The translations under genes and the position numbers were made by a program. DNA of 64,000 nucleotides from Frankiaceae bacterium (GTDB taxonomy: Bacteria; Actinomycetota; Actinomycetes; BP-191). The notes beneath the pieces were generated by a model. It ran no database searches and was not told the DNA's origin. It saw only the letters and a list, made by a program, of their open reading frames with translations. The DNA lies in NCBI GenBank assembly GCA_035556555.1, contig DATMES010000002.1, forward strand, positions 164,740 to 228,739. The letters run 5' to 3'. Below are positions 1 to 8,114 of the stretch, piece after piece (the first letter of the stretch is position 1; every line of letters begins with the position of its first letter).

Positions 1-491
1 GCGAGGTGGTGGCCGCGGTGCAGCAGCGTTCGAGCGGTCTCTGGCCGCCGGGCGCGGGTATCTCGACGCGCGCGGAGACCGTCCGCGTGGACTCGTCGTT
101 GCAGGAACGCGTCGCGGCGTTGCTGCGCTCGATCGGCTGGGCGGGGCTGGCGCAGGCGCAGTTCCTCGAACGCGCCGACGGTCCCGTCCTCATCGACGTC
201 AACGGCCGCTGCTACGGCTCCCTCGCGCTCGCCGCCGCGGCCGGCGTGGACCTCGCCGCGGTGTGGGCGTCGGCGGCGCTGGGACTGCCGTACGTGGCGG
301 GCCCCGCAGTGCCGGGCGTGCGGTACCAGTGGCTGTACGGCGACGTGCGCAGGTCGTGGCGGGAGTCGCGTTCGGTGCTGCCTGCGGCGGCGTACGCGCG
401 CGGCGCCGCGCACTCCGTCTGGGACCGCCGCGACCCGCGTCCCGGGGTCGCGTACGGCGCGTCGCTGGCCCGGCTGGCGGCCGCGCGATGA
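1..491 (+). CDS. ATP-grasp enzyme, C-terminal part (5' end outside window)
   Basis: The reading frame is open to the left edge, so this is the 3' end of a longer gene. The roughly 160 visible residues contain the pattern of an ATP-grasp C-terminus: an acidic-Asn metal and nucleotide site in PVLIDVNGRCYGSL near residue 62, followed by a helical tail. ATP-grasp enzymes activate a carboxylate as an acyl phosphate and join it to an amine or thiol; the substrate here cannot be told. The stop overlaps the next start (ATGA), so the two genes are probably co-translated. The GTG at base 6 is not a convincing real start because coding continues upstream. Confidence 0.72.
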   Translation, partial: EVVAAVQQRSSGLWPPGAGISTRAETVRVDSSLQERVAALLRSIGWAGLAQAQFLERADGPVLIDVNGRCYGSLALAAAAGVDLAAVWASAALGLPYVAGPAVPGVRYQWLYGDVRRSWRESRSVLPAAAYARGAAHSVWDRRDPRPGVAYGASLARLAAAR

Positions 492-1618
492 CCGCGCTGG
501 AGATCGTCGACGCCGCCGCGCGCGGGCGTGTCCTCGTCACAGGCTCGCTGCCTCCCGAGGGCCGCGACCTCGACGTGCTGGCGCCTCGCGAGTCGGCGGC
601 GGCGATCGCGGAGGCGTTGGGCGCCAACGGGTTCGTGGCGCGGCGGACGACGTGGGCGCGGTTCGCGCCGCTCGAGCTGGTGGACGTCCGCGAGCTCGCC
701 GCCGAGGCGATGCTGGCCCGCGCGCTACCGCTCGCCGGCTGCGCGAACGTCTGCCGTCCCGACCCCGCGGACGCGCTGCTGCTGGTGGCGCGGGCGTTCG
801 CGCACGACGGGCGGCTGACGGCGTCGCGGCGTACCCGCGCGGAGGCGCCGCTCGACGTCTGGGCGGAGGCGCGGGCGCGCGGTGGGGAGCGCGAGCTGGC
901 GGCGTTCGCGGAGGCGCTGCGCGAAGGGGAGCCGGTCGTGCCGCGCGTCGCGCGGAAGGTACGCAGGGTGCGCGAGGCGGGCGTCGTGACGCTGTCGGGC
1001 GTGGACGGCTCCGGCAAGAGCACGCAGGCCGAGCTGCTGCGCGACGCGCTGACCGCGACCGGCATCGACGCCGTCGTCGAGTGGAACCGGCTGTCCCACG
1101 ACCGCTGGCTCGACGCGATAGCGCGGCCGGTGAAGAAGGTGCTACGGCGCGGCGGGTCGCGGCCGGCCACCTCGACCGCGCCGAGCGCGAAGGCCGCCGC
1201 TGAGCCTGCCCCCGTGCGCGGCGCGTGGGTCGTCGTCGTCGCGCTCGCGAATGCCCTCGCGCACCTGCGCAGCGTGCGCGCGCACACCCTCGCAGGCCGC
1301 GTCGTGATCTGCGACCGGTACGTCCTCGACTCCGTCGTGCAGCTGTCGACGCAGTACCCGCCGGGGCTCGGGCGACGGATCGGGATCGCGCTCGTCCGCC
1401 TGCTCTCGCCAAGACCGCGGGCGGCGTTCTACCTCGACCTGCCGGCCGAGGTCGCGTGGGAGCGCAAGCCACGCCCGGGCCGTCGCGAGCGCATGGAACG
1501 CCAGGCCGAGCGCTACCGCGAGGAGTGCGAACGCCTCGGCGTCACCAGACTCGACGCGACCCGTTCCCCCGAGGCCCTCGCCGCCGAGATCGCGACCGAG
1601 GTCTGGCGACGGCTCTGA
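488..1618 (+). CDS. Nucleotidyltransferase-like / thymidylate-kinase-like fusion protein
   Basis: The protein has 376 residues starting at the ATG that overlaps the upstream stop. Residues 14-30 carry a G-S motif followed by DLDVL, as in nucleotidyltransferase-fold enzymes. From about residue 168 the protein looks like a thymidylate or nucleoside-monophosphate kinase: P-loop SGVDGSGKSTQ near 170-180, a DRY-type CDRYVLDS motif near 275 and an Arg-rich lid region (KPRPGRRERME) near 330. True Tmk is about 210 residues, so the N-terminal domain is an addition. Coupling to an ATP-grasp gene suggests a biosynthetic or cell-surface role rather than dTTP supply. Function is inferred only from domains. 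Confidence 0.7.
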   Translation: MTALEIVDAAARGRVLVTGSLPPEGRDLDVLAPRESAAAIAEALGANGFVARRTTWARFAPLELVDVRELAAEAMLARALPLAGCANVCRPDPADALLLVARAFAHDGRLTASRRTRAEAPLDVWAEARARGGERELAAFAEALREGEPVVPRVARKVRRVREAGVVTLSGVDGSGKSTQAELLRDALTATGIDAVVEWNRLSHDRWLDAIARPVKKVLRRGGSRPATSTAPSAKAAAEPAPVRGAWVVVVALANALAHLRSVRAHTLAGRVVICDRYVLDSVVQLSTQYPPGLGRRIGIALVRLLSPRPRAAFYLDLPAEVAWERKPRPGRRERMERQAERYREECERLGVTRLDATRSPEALAAEIATEVWRRL

Positions 1619-1732
1619 CGGCTGCGGGCTAGTTCTCCTCCGGCCGTAGTTGCTCATTGCCGGGTGTCTCGAAGCCATCGACAGTGGTCGCCGACGACGG
1701 GGTGAGCACCCCCTGACCACGAGGGGCCGAGC

Positions 1733-1906
1733 ATGAGGTTCGTCATCAACAGCAGCGGCACACAGGTCTACTTCGAGATCCAGTCCGACGGCAACTACGA
1801 GACGCTCGCCACGTCCGAGCGGTACAAGGACAAGGACGACGCCCTGGCGGCGATCGACATCATCAAGGCTGAGGCCGCGACGGCCCAGACCAAGGACAAC
1901 ACGTAG
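1733..1906 (+). CDS. YegP-family DUF1508 small protein
   Basis: A 57-residue protein preceded by a GAGGGG-type ribosome binding site. It matches the single-repeat YegP/DUF1508 pattern: an N-terminal beta strand (MRFVINSS), then YFEIQSDGNYETLATSE, YKDKDDALAAIDIIK and a polar tail. Proteins of this family usually have one or two such repeats of about 50 residues; their function is unknown. It is convergent with the next gene, with three bases between the stops. No partner is suggested by the neighbourhood. Confidence 0.8.
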   Translation: MRFVINSSGTQVYFEIQSDGNYETLATSERYKDKDDALAAIDIIKAEAATAQTKDNT

Positions 1907-1909
1907 CGG

Positions 1910-2848
1910 CTAGGGCTTCGCGAGGCGGACGACGCCGTACGACGCGGTGTCCGGCGAGGAGACGCCGAAGCGCGCGTTGACGGCGTACAGCGACGAGCCG
2001 TGCTCCGCGATCGTCGTCGGCACCTGGAACGCCGCGACCTGCGTCCTGCTCACGACGACGCCGCTCGAGTAGTCGGGCGCGAGCAGGACCTCGGCGACGG
2101 CGTTGCCGCGGTTCTGCACGACGTAGACCGTGCGGCCGTCGAGCAGGATGCCGTCGGCGTTGACGAGGCTCTCGGTGCCGCCCGCCGGGTCGGTCAGCGG
2201 GACCAGCGTCGTGACACCGGTCGCGGCGTCGACGACGTAGAGCGCGGCCTTGTTGCTCTGCACGACGAACAGCGTCGTGCCGTCGGGCGTCGCGGCGATG
2301 CCGTTGACGTTGAAACCGCTGGTGTAGACGAGGTCTCCGGTCAGCGGCAGGACCGTGAGCGCGCCGGGCGAGCCGTCGGGGTTCCGCGCGATCCGGTAGA
2401 GGACGGGGTTGACCGAGTCGGTGAAGTACGCCGCGTCGCGGGTCAGCACGACGTCGTTGACGAACGTCGCGGCCGTCGTGAGCGTGTGGACCGCGACGTC
2501 GTCGCCGGTCGTGGCGTCGTAGACGAACGCCTTGCCCGTCGGCCCGCCGGCGACCCAGAGCAGCCCGCGGTCGTACTTCAGCCCGATCGCCGCGCGGCCG
2601 CTCTGCGCGGGCACGAGCTCGTCCACGACACCGGTCCGGTAGTCGCCGACGCGCACCGCGCCGGTGGGGATGGAGCCGACGTAGAACGTCGTCCCCGTCC
2701 CGCCCGCGATGCCCTCGGGGCGGTAGCCGTTGGGGAGCGCGATGACGTCGGGCCACGCCGCGGCGGCGACGGCGGGCGCGGCCTGGACGACGGCGAGACC
2801 GGCACCCAGTACGAGGACGGAGAGCGCGGACGAGAGACGACGGGACAC
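1910..2848 (-). CDS. Secreted beta-propeller protein (ScyD/SMP-30-like)
   Basis: The protein has 312 residues. I chose the GTG at 2848 because AGGAGG lies seven bases upstream and a signal peptide follows at once (Arg pair, hydrophobic stretch, cleavage near AVAAA, residue ~28). The mature part has repeated four-strand blades with motifs such as VNDVVLTRDAAYFTDS, NGIAATPDGTTLFVV and VNADGILLDGRTVYVV, typical of ScyD/ScyE and SMP-30-like six-bladed propellers. It is probably an extracytoplasmic binding or lactonase-like protein, but I see no specific catalytic signature. It stands alone on its strand. Confidence 0.75.
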   Translation of the reverse strand: MSRRLSSALSVLVLGAGLAVVQAAPAVAAAAWPDVIALPNGYRPEGIAGGTGTTFYVGSIPTGAVRVGDYRTGVVDELVPAQSGRAAIGLKYDRGLLWVAGGPTGKAFVYDATTGDDVAVHTLTTAATFVNDVVLTRDAAYFTDSVNPVLYRIARNPDGSPGALTVLPLTGDLVYTSGFNVNGIAATPDGTTLFVVQSNKAALYVVDAATGVTTLVPLTDPAGGTESLVNADGILLDGRTVYVVQNRGNAVAEVLLAPDYSSGVVVSRTQVAAFQVPTTIAEHGSSLYAVNARFGVSSPDTASYGVVRLAKP

Positions 2849-2904
2849 GGCGGCCTCCTGCGACGGATCAGGACATGTCGGGAGAAACCGTAACTCCGCG
2901 AACG

Positions 2905-3741
2905 TCAGCCCGTGAGCGCGGCCACGAGGGCGGCGGGGTCGGTCGTCCGCGGCCGGTCGCTGACCTGGCCGTCGCCCAGCTCGACGACGCGCCACGCGCC
3001 GGAGGTCACGCGCGCGAGGTCCACCGTCACGAACGGCAGCCCCAGTGACGCGACCGCAGGCGCGACGGCTGACACGTCCACGTCGCCCGGCGCCGCGTCG
3101 GGCTCGTCGGGGTGCGCGGTGACGAGCGCGCAGCGACCGCCCACCCACCAGGTGCGGACCTCGGCGCCGGTGAACGGCTCGTACCGCCGCAGCACGAACC
3201 CGCCCACGCGGGCGTCGTCACGCACCTCGAGGAACCTCTCGGCCACGCGCCATGCCGCCTCGGCGTCGGCCACGTCGGGGACGTACGCCGCCTGGTGCCA
3301 GTAGTGCTTCGCCGACTTCACGTGGTCGCGCAGCACCGCGGCCCCGCTGCCGATCGCGGCGCGGCACTCGTCGAAGTCCGAGCGCGTGAACCCGCCGGCG
3401 ACCGCGCTGAACGGCGTGTGGTCGCGCAGTGCGTCGTACCAGCCGGGCAGCTCGTGCGCGGTGCGGTACTGGGCTGCCGACGTGCGCAGCGTCGCGCCGC
3501 GGTCTCGCGCCGCCGCGTCGAACGCCGCGTACTCCTCGGCGCGCAGCATCCAGCCGCGGTACACGACGTCATTGGAGGCCGGCAGCCGCGCGCAGGCCTC
3601 CGCCGCGGCACCGGCCGTGAGCGCGTCGTGGTCGACGAGCGCGACGTCGAGTCCCGCGTCGCGCGCGGCGTCGTACTCCGGGGCGAAGTGCTCGTCGGGG
3701 CGGCGCGGCCTGAGCGGGTCGCTCGGGACGACCAGCAGCAT
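2905..3741 (-). CDS. ATP-grasp domain protein (DUF4343-like)
   Basis: A 278-residue cytoplasmic protein resembling the DUF4343 branch of ATP-grasp proteins. The middle holds the nucleotide-binding Lys (RDHVKSAKHYWHQA, ~residue 139-150). The C-terminal half has an FVLRRYEPFTGAEVRTWWV strand pair and an FVTVDLAR...VVELGDGQVS motif that would supply metal-binding acidic residues. Its ATG overlaps the stop of the upstream cupin gene by one base, so the two form a translationally coupled pair. The ligase substrate is unknown; family members are often found beside tailoring or immunity genes. Confidence 0.7.
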   Translation of the reverse strand: MLLVVPSDPLRPRRPDEHFAPEYDAARDAGLDVALVDHDALTAGAAAEACARLPASNDVVYRGWMLRAEEYAAFDAAARDRGATLRTSAAQYRTAHELPGWYDALRDHTPFSAVAGGFTRSDFDECRAAIGSGAAVLRDHVKSAKHYWHQAAYVPDVADAEAAWRVAERFLEVRDDARVGGFVLRRYEPFTGAEVRTWWVGGRCALVTAHPDEPDAAPGDVDVSAVAPAVASLGLPFVTVDLARVTSGAWRVVELGDGQVSDRPRTTDPAALVAALTG

Positions 3742-4139
3742 CAGTGGTGCTCGTCGGCGTCCGCGTCGGCCTTCGTCTCGTGCACGGTGCCGTCGGGATG
3801 CTCGGGCGGCGAGTAGATGGAGTACAGCTTGAGGTCCTCGGCGCCGGTGTTGACGACGTTGTGCCAGACGCCGGCCGGGATGACGAACGCCCAGTCGTCG
3901 GACACCTCATGCGACTCGTCCACGCCGTCCTCGGCACGGCCGAGGTCGAGCCGCGCGCTGCCCTGCTCGATGCGCAGGAACTGGTCGAGCTCGCCGTGCG
4001 CCTCCCAGCCGATCTCCTCGCCCGGCTCGAGGCTCATCACCGTCAGCTGGGCGTGGGTGCCGGTGTGCACCACCGTGCGGAACGTGTCGTTGCCGAGGGT
4101 CAGCCGCTCGATGTCGGCCACCCAGGCGAGCGAGGTCAT
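3741..4139 (-). CDS. Cupin-domain protein
   Basis: The protein has 132 residues; the start ATG at 4139 has GGAGGA just upstream. It is a single small beta-barrel cupin. Motif 1 is present as GEEIGWEAHGELDQFLRIEQG with His and Glu ligands, and motif 2 as VIPAGVWHNVVNTG with the terminal His. The family resembles small metal-dependent cupins often annotated as mannose-6-phosphate isomerase-like. The C-terminus is His/Asp-rich. It overlaps the following ATP-grasp gene, which suggests joint action on one metabolite. Confidence 0.8.
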   Translation of the reverse strand: MTSLAWVADIERLTLGNDTFRTVVHTGTHAQLTVMSLEPGEEIGWEAHGELDQFLRIEQGSARLDLGRAEDGVDESHEVSDDWAFVIPAGVWHNVVNTGAEDLKLYSIYSPPEHPDGTVHETKADADADEHH

Positions 4140-4177
4140 GGCTCCTCCGTTCGTCGCGGGCTGGCCTGCCGAGCATG

Positions 4178-4443
4178 TCAGGTCGTACGGCTCCCGCGCC
4201 GCGTGGCGAGCGCCACGGCGACGACGAGCCACGGGGTGAGCCACACGACGTGCCCCGCCGTGTCGCTCAGCGCGACCGCGAGCGGGAACGTCGCCCCCGC
4301 GCCGACGGACCGCCGCCGCGAGCCACCCCGCGGCGCGCCCCGCGATGCCGACGAGGATGGTGGTCAGCGCGAACAGGATCCCCGTGACGCCGATGACGTA
4401 CGCGTACCAGGGCGGCTCCGCCGACCCGCTGTCGGCGGCATGA
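4178..4443 (-). pseudogene. Frameshifted small two-helix membrane protein gene
   Basis: On the minus strand an AGGAGG lies nine bases before an ATG at 4443, but that frame stops within about 25 codons. The next frame encodes a membrane helix (WYAYVIGVTGILFALTTIL, about 4393-4337). A third stretch, in another frame, encodes a second helix (HVVWLTPWLVVAVALA) and ends at a TGA at 4178. Start, helix 1 and helix 2 therefore sit in different frames. The likely reading is a decayed gene for an ~85-residue two-helix membrane protein; assembly errors in the GC-rich stretch near 4290-4310 are the alternative. Confidence 0.55.
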
Positions 4444-4628
4444 GCGGGGCCCTCCTGTGGTCGTCCCCATCCAGGCGATTTGGGACGCGCGACGGCAGCC
4501 TTGGGTGCATCAGCGGCAGCGTGGACCACTCGGCCGACCCCGGAGTACGGCAAATGCTGACCCTCGCATCGTCGTACGGTTGCAGCATCGTCAATCGGCG
4601 GACCACCGCCTGGCAACGAGGGGGTCAG

Positions 4629-5363
4629 ATGGCGGGGATTCGCATCGCGAGCCTTCCGGCAACGGCGGACACGGTTCTCCGACCACTGGTGATGGACGAT
4701 CCGGCAGACGGTCCGCATCACGAGGTGGCGGGGGTTCGAGTCCGGCGGACGCCTTCCTTCCTTCACCTGGAAGGCCCGATGGAGGTCGGCGGTTGGTGCA
4801 ACTGGTACGTAGACATCACACTCGGACTGCAGCAGCGCGCCAGCCTGGTGAACATGCACCAGACGATGCTCATGTCGCGCGCCTTGGCTCGCCGGGCACC
4901 GCGGTCGGCTGCAGCCACCATCGCGGAGAAGGCCGCCCCGAACGCGACAGCGCTCGCACGTCACTACTCGGCCAAGGTCGGCGGCGTCGATACGGCTGTT
5001 CTGCATCTTCCGTATGCGGACTACGACCGTCAACAGGCCAAGAGCCTCGGGCTGGCTCTCGAGGAAGCTGCGCTGGTCACGCTCCTCATCGTGACGTACC
5101 CGAGTCCGCTCGGCGAGCTTGTAGACGCCGGGTGGGTGCAACGCTCGGCTCTGGCAGTGGAGACTGGTTGGACGCTACTTCAAGAAGTGTCCGCGCTCGA
5201 GGAAGAGATCGCCAGCCAGGGACCTGGCGCGCACCAACGACTGCTCGCGTCGCCCACCGGCAACTGGGTCGACCGGGTTGGCGGCGCCGTCGACGTGGTC
5301 AACAGCATCGGCGACATCGTCGGTGCTGTTGCCAAGGTGGCGAAGACGCTCGCAGGACCCTGA
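4629..5363 (+). CDS. Hypothetical protein, 244 aa, unrecognised
   Basis: I do not recognise the family. The chosen ATG has GAGGGGG five bases upstream; another in-frame ATG lies at 4555. The protein is soluble-looking. It has a central Trp-rich segment (EVGGWCNWYVDITLG, ~55-70), an Ala-rich helical middle, a hydrophobic helix (EEAALVTLLIVTYP, ~165) and a C-terminal amphipathic Val/Gly/Ala stretch (VDVVNSIGDIVGAVAKVAK). Base composition is visibly less GC-extreme than in the neighbours, and it lies beside a decayed gene and a tRNA, which suggests acquisition. Confidence 0.5.
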   Translation: MAGIRIASLPATADTVLRPLVMDDPADGPHHEVAGVRVRRTPSFLHLEGPMEVGGWCNWYVDITLGLQQRASLVNMHQTMLMSRALARRAPRSAAATIAEKAAPNATALARHYSAKVGGVDTAVLHLPYADYDRQQAKSLGLALEEAALVTLLIVTYPSPLGELVDAGWVQRSALAVETGWTLLQEVSALEEEIASQGPGAHQRLLASPTGNWVDRVGGAVDVVNSIGDIVGAVAKVAKTLAGP

Positions 5364-5793
5364 GCAGTCGAGCGTGAGCATGTTGACACGCAGTGCGGAT
5401 AGTTCGGCCAGACCCCTCGAGGCGCTCCAGCGACGCGGGACGCCCAGTTGTTCGGCCGTCCCCGAGTGCCGATCGGGCGCAGTCAGCACTCCGGCCATTC
5501 GACGTCTGCTCATCGGCTACTTGAGCGTCGGGGACGGCCGGTTCCGGACCATGGCTGTGCGCTATCGCGTACAACACATGACCGACGAGTGCATCCGCCA
5601 ACCCGACCCGCGGCGACCGCGTGCCGGACGCCGTCGGGCGATATTGCCGACGTGTTCGACGGCCGTTGACACTCCTCCAGTGAGTGATAGGCACAGCGCT
5701 GTCGTCGCATAGCTGAAGGCGCCGGCGTCCACGCGTACGCCGCCCGGGACGGACCGCGTGCTCCCTCAGCCCGAGTGTTCTTGTGTCAATGGG
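5364..5793. other. Intergenic stretch without recognisable gene
   Basis: About 430 bases between the orphan gene and tRNA-Arg. Short open frames occur on both strands but none has a ribosome binding site plus credible composition. Composition is like the orphan gene to its left. I see no integrase remnant and no obvious copy of the tRNA 3' end. Confidence 0.5.
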
Positions 5794-5866
5794 TGCCCCC
5801 GGCAGGATTCGAACCTGCGGCACACGGTTTAGGAAACCGATGCTCTATCCCCTGAGCTACGGAGGC
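5794..5866 (-). tRNA. tRNA-Arg (anticodon CCU)
   Basis: Read on the minus strand the sequence folds as a 73-base tRNA. The acceptor stem GCCTCCG pairs with CGGGGGC, the T-arm is GCAGG TTCGAAT CCTGC, and the anticodon loop TTCCTAA gives CCT. The discriminator base is A. No CCA is encoded. It reads the rare AGG codon. Confidence 0.95.
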
Positions 5867-5874
5867 GGGCTGCC

Positions 5875-7434
5875 CTACGACTTGTACACGAAGACCGGCA
5901 GGCCGATCACCAGTTTCGAGAACAGCCTGTTCATCGCGGGGTTCGTGATCCTGATGCAGCCGTGGCTGTCGGGGTACGCCGGCACGAAGCCGCTGCCGTG
6001 GATGGCATACCCGCCGGAGGCGAAGTACGCCGGCCGCCACAGCGTGCCGAGGCGGCTCACACGCTCGCCGTCGATGCGGTGGAAGATCCGGAACGACCCC
6101 GTCGGCGTCGTCGCGCGCTGCGTCTCGCCGTCGACGGTGAACAGCTGGTTGTTGCCGGAGGAGATGTCGAGGATGCGCGCCACGGCGCCGTTGACGGCGT
6201 AGTAGAGGACCTGCTTGGTGAGGTCGGCCTCGACCCACGCGCCGGAGCGCGAGTAGCGCAGCCGCGGCCGGACAGGCGCCTTCATCTTCGAGCGCGTCGC
6301 GGCGTCGATGGTGCCGTTGACCTTGAGGCCGTTGACCTTCTGGAACGCCATCGTCGCGTGCACGGTGTCGTAGCCGAACGTCCCGCTGATCGTCCCCACG
6401 TCGTACTTCAGCGCCGCGAGCCGCTTCTGCGCCGTGGTGACGTCGGCGCCGGACATGCCGGAACGCAGCGTCCGGGCGATGGTCTTGACGCCGAACACCG
6501 TCGACTTGGCGGTCGTGTGGTCGGCGTGCGCGCCCATGATGACGCGGTAGTAGCGGGTGCCGATGGTCGACCACTTGATGGCGTACGACGTCCGCGACTC
6601 CGACGTCAGCGTGCGGTACGCGACGTGGTGCCAGGCGCCGTCGTAGTAGTGCTGCAGCGAGACGCGGCGGCCGGCGTGGCTCGGCGAGACGAGGACGCGG
6701 GCGGTGGCGGCGACGTTCTGCTCGACGGTGTTGGTCGTCATGCCGATCGTGACCTTCGGCGCGACGAGCGTCTGCAGCGCGGCCTTGCTCGTCGCGAGCT
6801 GCGGCGTGGCCGCGTGCTCGAGGTACCAGCGCGTGTTGAGCAGCAGGCCGCCGGTCGTGTACGACGCGACGCCGGCGGCGTTGGTGCGCACGCGGTAGAC
6901 GAGGGAGTACGCATCCTCGGTCGCGCGGCGGCGGTGCACCTCGACCAGCGCGCCGGGGACGACGGCGCCGGTGTCGCTGCGCTTGAGCGTCGCCTTGAGG
7001 ACGGTCTTGGCGCCGTACGTCACGGTCACCGGCGTCGTGGACGTCGCGGTCATCGTCGTGACGACGGGCGGCACGGGGTCGGCGGTCACCGACACCGGCG
7101 CGGAGAACTCGTCGGCGGTGTTGCGGGTGAAGACGGAGAAGCCGTACGTCGTGCCGTTGGTCAGCCCGGTGACCGTGACGGTCGTGCCGGTGCCGGCGTA
7201 CGCCTGCGTGCCGTCGGCGACGGTCGCGGGCGCGGCGCTCGGCGCCCAGCGGACGAGGACGCCGCCGAAGTCGGCGTCGGAAGGGTTGGTCCACGTCAGC
7301 GTCACCTGCCCGCTCGCGGGCGAAGGCGCGAGCCCCGTGACGGGGGTCGGCGGCGCGGCGGCGTACGCCGGGGAGACGGTGAGCGTGACGGCCGCGGCGA
7401 CACCCGCGGCCAGCAGAGACGCGAAGCGGGCCAT
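5875..7434 (-). CDS. Secreted L,D-transpeptidase with FN3 and peptidoglycan-binding domains
   Basis: A 519-residue exported cell-wall enzyme. There is a signal peptide at 1-27 (cleaved after AYAAA), then a fibronectin type III domain at ~29-115 (SGQVTLTWTNPS, TTVTVTGLTNGTTYGFSV). Ig-like beta regions follow to ~330. Next come a peptidoglycan-binding helical domain (GMSGADVTTAQKRLAALKYD, ~335-390) and a YkuD catalytic domain. The catalytic motif HGSGFVPAYPDSHGCIRI places His near 479, the SHG His near 491 and the nucleophile Cys near 493. Such enzymes make 3-3 cross-links or attach proteins to peptidoglycan. It stands alone next to tRNA-Arg. Confidence 0.9.
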   Translation of the reverse strand: MARFASLLAAGVAAAVTLTVSPAYAAAPPTPVTGLAPSPASGQVTLTWTNPSDADFGGVLVRWAPSAAPATVADGTQAYAGTGTTVTVTGLTNGTTYGFSVFTRNTADEFSAPVSVTADPVPPVVTTMTATSTTPVTVTYGAKTVLKATLKRSDTGAVVPGALVEVHRRRATEDAYSLVYRVRTNAAGVASYTTGGLLLNTRWYLEHAATPQLATSKAALQTLVAPKVTIGMTTNTVEQNVAATARVLVSPSHAGRRVSLQHYYDGAWHHVAYRTLTSESRTSYAIKWSTIGTRYYRVIMGAHADHTTAKSTVFGVKTIARTLRSGMSGADVTTAQKRLAALKYDVGTISGTFGYDTVHATMAFQKVNGLKVNGTIDAATRSKMKAPVRPRLRYSRSGAWVEADLTKQVLYYAVNGAVARILDISSGNNQLFTVDGETQRATTPTGSFRIFHRIDGERVSRLGTLWRPAYFASGGYAIHGSGFVPAYPDSHGCIRITNPAMNRLFSKLVIGLPVFVYKS

Positions 7435-7495
7435 GAGTCGTGGAGTCTACCGGCGGTAGAGTCCGGGCACGCCGGCTATTGGAGGAGTGGGGAAC

Positions 7496-7954
7496 GTGCA
7501 GGTCGCCGACATCATGACGAACGCGAGCGTGACGGAGTCGCCGTCGGACTCCCTGCGGTCTGCCGCCGACACGATGTGGCGCCAGCAGACCGGGTCGCTC
7601 CTCGTCATGGATGGCGACGAGCTCGTCGGCATCATCACCGAGCGCGACGTCATGAAGGCCGTCGCCCAGGGCCGCGACGTCGAGACGACGCCGGTCAGCG
7701 ACGTCATGACGAAGGACGTCCTGACGATAGCGCCGGACACGACGGCGCACGAGGCCGCGCGGCACATGGCGTCCCGCTGGATCCGGCACCTGCCCGTCGT
7801 CGTCGACGGTCGCGTGCAGGGCGTCGTGTCGCAGCGCGACCTCGTCGGCATCTTCGCGGCGCTCGTTCCCGACCCCGACGGAGCCGACCTGCCGAGCGAG
7901 TCGCTGGTGCGTTCGATGCGCCTCGCGCGCATCGAGCAGGGCGACCTCGACTAA
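7496..7954 (+). CDS. Tandem CBS-domain protein
   Basis: The 152-residue protein begins MQVADIMTN. I prefer the GTG at 7496 because GGAGGAG ends eight bases before it; the GTG at 7487 would overlap that site. Two CBS motifs fill the protein: residues ~1-60 (SLLVMDGDELVGIITERDVM) and ~65-125 (HLPVVVDGRVQGVVSQRDLV). Each ends in the Gly-Ile/Val-x-(T/S)-x-x-Asp signature that binds the ribose of adenosyl ligands. Stand-alone CBS pairs act as energy or redox sensors; no target is evident here. Confidence 0.88.
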   Translation: MQVADIMTNASVTESPSDSLRSAADTMWRQQTGSLLVMDGDELVGIITERDVMKAVAQGRDVETTPVSDVMTKDVLTIAPDTTAHEAARHMASRWIRHLPVVVDGRVQGVVSQRDLVGIFAALVPDPDGADLPSESLVRSMRLARIEQGDLD

Positions 7955-8114
7955 GCCATGTCTCCCAGCCCCTCGGCCTGCTGCGCGTCGCCCAGCCCGG
8001 CGATCCGGTGCGTTGTCGTCGTCGCGCATGGCGCTGCCATGCGCTCCTCCTCCGCCTTCCGGCTCACCGACCTGGACGCCGCTCGCGACGGCCAGGCGCT
8101 GGGAGACAAGGCTT
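7953..8114. repeat. 162-bp near-palindrome with a nested perfect hairpin
   Basis: The end arms AAGCCATGTCTCCCAGC (7953-7969) and GCTGGGAGACAAGGCTT (8098-8114) are inverted copies matching at 16 of 17 positions. The similarity continues inward with gaps. At the centre lies a perfect hairpin, GCGCATGGC-GCT-GCCATGCGC (8024-8044). The outer and inner structures share the same midpoint (about 8034), so the whole is one imperfect palindrome. It starts within the stop codon of the CBS gene and ends at the TTG start of the next small gene. Confidence 0.8.

Noticed and set aside
5666..5693. TTGACA plus TAGGCA resembling a sigma-70 promoter on the plus strand
   Set aside because: The -10 match is poor and no plus-strand gene follows; it would only transcribe antisense to tRNA-Arg and the transpeptidase gene.
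5786..8029. Very long open frames antisense to the L,D-transpeptidase and other core genes
   Set aside because: In DNA of this GC content antisense frames stay open by chance; they lack ribosome binding sites, give Arg/Ala/Gly-rich low-complexity products and lie opposite clear protein families.
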